Shown here: one piece after another, positions 59,310 to 64,000 of the stretch | Layout: each line of letters starts with the position of its first letter | Numbering within the stretch: position 1 is the stretch's first letter | DNA from: Chaetoderma sp. LZ-2023a | Taxonomy: Eukaryota; Mollusca; Caudofoveata; Chaetodermatida; Chaetodermatidae | Length of the DNA stretch: 64,000 nucleotides | Direction of reading: 5' to 3' | NCBI GenBank assembly: GCA_034401795.1 | Contig: CM067367.1 | Location: 31,511,329 to 31,575,328 of the forward strand | Position numbers and translations under genes: made by a program | Notes under the pieces: model-generated | Seen by the model: only the letters and a program-made list of their open reading frames with translations | Database searches by the model: none | What the model was told of the DNA's origin: nothing

Positions 59310-59500
59310 ACTAATATTAGGTTATTTAATATTTCCGAGTACAATATGGATTTTTATTGTATGAGTTCAAGTTTTATTTCAAAACCAATATTGGATGAGA
59401 CGACGAAAGCGTCGAGTTCAATACAGATTTTTAAACACCACGAGGAAGAGTACAATAAAACTCCATATTACACTCGGAAATGTTAAATGATCTATTTATT
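59310..59500. repeat. ~185-bp foldback element
   Basis: The left arm 'ttatttaatatttccgagta' with 'caatatggatttttattgta' and the right arm 'tacaataaaactccatatta' with 'cactcggaaatgttaaatga' pair around a centre containing 'gacgacgaaagcgtcg', itself palindromic. Downstream (59740-59800) 'gagtccaata' is repeated three times. Confidence 0.75.
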
Positions 59501-59939
59501 ATACACCTATATATTGAAATAATTGGAAAATAAACGATTCAAAGCAACATGCTTGTTGAATTTGCTATTTACCTAATATATAGCACGAATGATACGAGTT
59601 AGAAATTCATTTATGACATAATACAGGCATTGAATAATACTAGTATGACGTAATATTTGCATGATGTAACAATTCCGATACAAATGACGTCATAAACCAC
59701 GGTGACATAAAATTATTATGATGTAACAAATAGCCTAGAGAGTCCAATAACACTTTTAGACAGAGTCCAATATCACTTTTTAGAGTCCAATAACCATTGT
59801 TATTGGATGGTCACATGGTAGTCATTCAGCCATTTTATTAGCTAACATATACAGGTGTATAATACATCTATGTTGTTTTATAATTTTTTATTTACTCATC
59901 AAATATTTACACATGTAGGCCAATCATTATTCACATTTG

Positions 59940-60475
59940 CAGTGGAAAAGTCCTCTGCATAGAAATCCAGCTTTCGCACATTTGCATCTGTAACACGTGC
60001 CAGACTTGCAACAACACATTTTGCAGCTTCTGGTAGCGTCATCCATTTTGGCTTCCAATTATTGCCATGCAATGTTCTCTTCGCATCTTGTAGGAGGGAA
60101 TCGTGAGTAGGAGAAATGTTATCTATGCTTTGACTAGCACAGTAGAATCTGAAACGGTTTTGAAGTGATGCCGATTGCTGCAGTATCTACAGAGTTGATA
60201 GAAAATCTCTTTGTTTGCAACTTTATCTGAATGTAGTAAATTGACGAGCACTCTTGCATCAACATCTTCATTACATTCCTCCATTTTCAGACTGCGTCCA
60301 ACTGAAATAACAGATGACCCCGATGATATGTAGGTAACTTCCTTAGGTACTGTATCAGTTAGAAAGGCAAACAACTCTTCCTTACTTGAGGAATTATCAA
60401 GGAGGTCATTCCGCTTGGTAGATATCTCGGCGTGTGGACTGACCACTACTTCGTTTCTCTCCATGGTCCAAAATC
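59940..60475 (-). pseudogene. Academ-like transposase pseudogene, nuclease C-half and Cys tail
   Basis: On the minus strand, 60464-60123 is one 113-codon frame with SSKEELFAFLTDTVPKE, SSGSSVISVG and MEECNEDVDARVLVNLLHS. The last is the EADTR block of the XPG/PIN-like nuclease with its acidic residues altered (DVDAR). After a frameshift comes a TVDT-like trace. About 60045-59945 then gives a Cys-rich tail, RSCKMCCCKSGTC then CKCAKAGFLC and HCKCE, the clearest Cys finger of the family in this window. It is non-functional. Confidence 0.7.
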
Positions 60476-61345
60476 ACCTCAATTCTATGTACTCTCTGCA
60501 AGTTATGGTGAAGAAATGGTAGGAACACCTTGCCGGCACATCTTGAAAAGTTGAAAAAGTGGCTGTTGATAACATGTTGAAGAAGTCAAAGACTTCTTAA
60601 ACTTACATGAGACGTCAGTCGGAGAACAAATATAGATTTATTAAACGTATAAACAACTTGTAAATTCACAGAATAACTTTGATAAATTTTTGCTGTAAAT
60701 CTAACAACGATAACAAATTCGTACTAATAGCTCTTATTACAATAGCGACTGGTCTTAGGACCATCAGTTGGTCAAGTATTAATCTAAGTACTGTGCAAGT
60801 GTCTTATACAGAACTAAATAAAATCACGTGGTCATTACTAATTATTACGATAACCATTCCTTGCATCTGATTGCCTACCCCTAAATACGGACCAAGCAGA
60901 TCTTATTCTGAGATTTTATAATGGCCAAATATGTTCTGCATCAATCCGATACTATTTGATGACAAATATTCGACTAGTTAACAATAACATTCGTATGTTG
61001 ATTTGTTTGTCAAACTCAAACGCCATGCACGCTTAAACAGTTCAATCTCACTTAACAGGTCTATGACTAAGTTTCTCCTATTCATTTATTGCATTATAGG
61101 GTGACATCTGATCTGGCACATATATGATACCTAATTTCTGGAAAACCCACGAGTGGGTGTAAGTCGTGATTCATAATCCCATGCTTCTATTACGAAAGTC
61201 AGAGAGAATCTGATAATTAACCATATACATAAGCTTTAGACACATCGTTGGCTCCATGTCTTAAAACAAGACTCAAAGAACATCTCTCAAGGTTTTGACG
61301 CTTTCTTAAGATATGTCCGCATCGAATCTGTCAATACTGTGTAGA
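60476..61345. other. No gene seen
   Basis: No recognisable coding or repeat structure. A 63-codon frame at 60679-60870 is unassigned. Confidence 0.45.
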
Positions 61346-61349
61346 CTGC

Positions 61350-61705
61350 TATAAGCAATTCTCTATAAATACAGAGGCCTTAATAGACAGGTGGAAATCA
61401 GTCAGTAAATTATACATTTGCTAACTGTGGTCTAAAGTGTGATGCGCTAAATATTGTATGAATTTAAAAATGTTGCTTGATAAACGTATAGGCTTTAGGC
61501 CTAAATAAGCCATTTATAATCAGGCTAGCATCACAATATGGAAAATAATATGTGTGCATTCGTTGCTCGCTACTATTTAATAACATCATCATGAGACAAA
61601 TACCTGGCACAGAAGCAGCAACTTCTACACGATATAAATCAAATTAAACTACTATTAATTTTAACATCAACCTTGTTCAAACTATCAACAATTCCAACCA
61701 TTGTA
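61350..61705 (+). repeat. Repeat S, partner of 8095-8430
   Basis: Shares 'aatagacaggtggaaatcag', 'aataatatgtgtgcattcgt' and 'ctactattaattttaac' with 8095-8430, same orientation. Confidence 0.7.
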
Positions 61706-61899
61706 AAATCTATATAACATGCCATGTCTACATATCCGTCCATCCATCCATCAATCTTGTTTGTCTGTTCGTTCCTAGATTGAGCGACTACAAAACAATA
61801 TTTACATAGTGAAATCATGCAGCACTAAATGGTGCTATCATACCGTGATTGTGAAATGGCTCAGTAAGTGACAATTAACATTTCCTGTGTAAAGCGGCC

Positions 61900-62575
61900 A
61901 TACTACTTGGCTCTGGCGAATACCATTATATTATATTAAGTCATTCCTATTTAAAATTAAAACACTATAACGACGATATGATGAAGATAACCTTAATGAA
62001 TATGCATATCCAAAATGGCGTCACAAAGATTAGGCTCAAATACAGGCTTGCAATATCGAGGGGTCAAATACAAATAATAGTCAGGTCACGATCGTCGTCG
62101 AAAGTAGCTAATCCTCGAGTTTAATGATGTCCCATATTTACAATGTGAATTAGTGCTTCATCCTCAAATATCCTGCAGTCAAAGGCGTGGTATGTTCATG
62201 CTCAATTGAAACATCAAGACATGCCAACAATTCTTACTTTTCTTATGTGCAGTTTACAAATATCTGAGAGAGAAGGCGGGTAAAGTTGATTTTTATGTGA
62301 GAAGAACACAGCACGATGTCCATCTCGTAACTTGTTGGCAATGTAAAGCTGCCCGAAGAGTGTGACATTATTGTAAACACTTGCCAACTGCTCCATCTTA
62401 GGGACCTCTTTGACCTTTTGAGAACTGAACAGAGGGAGAGAGCATATATACTCGTTCTGTCATCCAATGAATTTGTATTATAGATTCATACTTCCCCTTT
62501 CCAGTTGATTCGAGTGTTTCAATTGAAGCCACCACTGAATCACCCATGCAGTCGCATGAAAATACAATACAAATA
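61900..62575 (-). pseudogene. Academ-like transposase pseudogene, middle fragment
   Basis: The minus-strand partner of 7380-8062. CMGDSVVASIETLES-like sequence is at 62560-62500, LPLFSSQKVKE-like sequence in a shifted frame at about 62435, and QLASVYNNVTLFGQLYIANK, then LRDGHRAVFFSHKNQLYPP in one frame at 62396-62270. The non-coding 3' part down to 61905 also matches copy 1, so the two share a common rearranged ancestor. Confidence 0.7.
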
Positions 62576-62872
62576 TGCAGATGTATTTATTCAAGCAAAA
62601 AGGACCTCTGTAAATTAAGGCGTACAATTATCCATACAGCGTCTGACTGGGGGAAATAGGAAGATTTTAGTTCGCGACGATTGCCTTTGTTACATATGTT
62701 CCGGGGGGATACATTTGTTTACGGCCCGCCAGGTTTTGGATGTATTGTAGCGCATATTCTTACCATTTTATTCGGCCAATCTAAGCCAAAAATCGATCGT
62801 TCATTAAACATTGCCAACCATTAACTTGTATTAATATAAACAATAAGTGAAACACTGGATCATAATGGACCT

Positions 62873-63265
62873 TTCCATTTTAGCTATGCCCCGCCCATCG
62901 CTAGCTAAGCTCCACCCACACCTGGCCGTGTTGAGATTGATCGATCCCCGAATGCCCTAGCTATCAATTTCCTGAAAATTATACAGGGAAGCTGTTGAAT
63001 ATTTTGTAGTTAATTTGACTGGGTGCTGTTGCTGCCTATGGCAGCAACAGCGCCCAGTCAAATTAGTTTCAAAATATTCAACAGAATATGTATTAAATAG
63101 TAAAAGCTAACAATGTGTACAACAACGCATAGACCATCTTCAAATTTGCGCTGGTGATGTACTTATCGACGTCATTCATGACGTCATTCATTATGATGTC
63201 ATTGTACACATCACACAGTTCATTATGACGTCAGATGATGGTTGGGTGCTCTGGAAAGGTGAATT
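62873..63265 (+). mobile_element. Element A copy, complete (reference copy)
   Basis: The cleanest copy: end AATGGACCTTTCCATTTTA, GC-rich 'gctatgccccgcccat' block, TTGATCGATCC motif (about 62937), 93-bp hairpin core (62992-63084) pairing through 'gctgcctatggcagc', AT-rich spacer with 'gtgtacaacaacgcatag', TGACGTCA at 63179-63186 and 63226-63233 plus close variants, and end 'ctctggaaaggtgaatt'. About 393 bp with no open frame of note. Confidence 0.9.
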
Positions 63266-63560
63266 GAATAAAGTAAAACGTTTTAAATCCATTTGGGCAT
63301 GCAAAATATTTTTATTTCCCGTGCTAATGCCCCTTTAATATAGTATACAAAGCATTTCGAGCATTTTGAGGCACTGTTGACGCGAGAGTGGTTAATTTCT
63401 TAGCATCGCAAAACACAATGCAAATTTCACAGTCCGGCAAGTAAACTTGGATTTTGGTCCAAGCTTGCACTGAAGTACCCACAATAGTTATTTGCATATT
63501 ATGTATCAATTGACCCTACCTATCAAGAATCCGAGTGATGCCACGCTGGAACCATTGAGC
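63266..63560. other. No feature seen
   Basis: AT-rich, nothing recognised. Confidence 0.45.
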
Positions 63561-63599
63561 ATTTTGAAAGAATGTCCCGTTTCCATGGCAACCATTGCG

Positions 63600-63960
63600 A
63601 AAATTAGAAAATACAAAAAGTTACATTTCGCAGGGTGTATATGAGATTTTTTCACAATTTTGGTGTTTAAACGTATGTGTTAGAGCATGTCCTGTCGAAT
63701 GAGGCCATGGCCTTGAGTAGTCGGTTGATGCTCTCTGCACCTGTCTGGTGTCACGAATATTGTTCTTGGTGCTGTACTCCATATACCTGTCGAAAATTAA
63801 GCGTATTTCAGATTCTTTCACATTTCTGAGTACCCAACTCATGAAATTGTCTACCTAATCCTGGACTATTCCAATTGTAGGTCAAGGGATCACTCAAAAG
63901 CATAGCTGATCCATCAATGATAAGGGTCGTGTCCCAGAACGCATGCCTCATTTAAATCTC
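63600..63960 (-). pseudogene. Academ-like transposase pseudogene, nuclease N-half
   Basis: On the minus strand, 63950-63880 reads TLIIDGSAMLLSDPL. After a frame change, 63842-63621 reads MSWVLRNVKESEIRLIFDRY, then MEYSTKNNIRDTRQ. The IIDGSA and FDRY pair corresponds to the first Asp-bearing strands of an XPG/PIN-like nuclease, the part preceding the EADTR and GCDT blocks seen in other copies. It may continue beyond the window edge. Confidence 0.6.
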
Positions 63961-64000
63961 TACTTTAACCTGACGCTTTGATGTTGGCGTTGTCGTAGTC

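Overview
The window reads as AT-rich nuclear DNA (about 38-40% GC) from a marine invertebrate. It has very low gene density, dense microsatellites, many small palindromic DNA elements, several kinds of retroelement, and one intact intronless GPCR gene. The element mix (Academ-like transposons, a jockey/CR1-type LINE, an RTE-like LINE, a Penelope-like element and a gag remnant) fits a lophotrochozoan, cnidarian or non-vertebrate deuterostome. The sequence alone does not settle the phylum. No prokaryotic operon, CRISPR array, rRNA or convincing tRNA was seen.

Cellular genes: the only complete one is a 320-codon rhodopsin-class receptor at 29672-30634 (+). A second, probably host-derived, locus is the terminal exon of an EF-hand calcium-binding protein at 48563-49127 (-). 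It has a splice-acceptor-like 5' edge and a single-base frameshift.

Transposon content: one family of non-autonomous elements, called element A here, accounts for much of the non-coding sequence. A complete copy is about 390-500 bp. It has ends close to AATGGACCTTTCCAGTTTT, a GATCGATCGATC palindrome, a roughly 92-bp hairpin core, and a 3' block rich in TGACGTCA (the canonical CREB/ATF site). I recognise about a dozen substantial copies plus many fragments, and at least 23 TGACGTCA sites where about one is expected by chance. The second major component is a set of broken copies of a large protein with a split XPG/PIN-like nuclease and a Cys-rich tail, which I assign to Academ-type transposases (6.1-8.1, 20.55-24.5, 39.25-42.4, 52.1-54.7, 59.9-60.5, 61.9-62.6 and 63.6-64 kb). 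Other elements are a 1.59-kb TTAA-flanked element (44650-46238), a 1.9-kb long-TIR element (9292-11192), a 1.2-kb foldback element with internal 152-bp repeats (2481-3665), two LINE fragments (12.8-14.2 and 31.9-33.9 kb), a Penelope GIY-YIG fragment (56.7-57.5 kb) and a gag-like remnant (about 35.4-36.6 kb, minus strand).

Layout: 0-12 kb is repeats plus an Academ copy; 12.6-19.4 kb is a LINE and element A copies; 20.5-24.5 kb is the longest Academ copy; 26-29 kb is palindromic elements; 29.2-31.1 kb is the GPCR, bracketed by an identical 68-bp repeat and followed immediately by element A; 31.9-37 kb is retroelement debris; 39-42.4 kb is a second Academ subfamily; 42.8-48.5 kb is element A copies around the TTAA element; 48.5-49.1 kb is the EF-hand exon; 52-57.5 kb is Academ, tandem element-A cores and Penelope; 57.5-64 kb is palindromic elements and minus-strand Academ pieces.

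The most interesting points are the TGACGTCA-dispersing hairpin element, a 21-bp minisatellite that appears to have grown from its end, and the arrangement around the GPCR. Family assignments come from reading motifs against remembered family features; no search was run.
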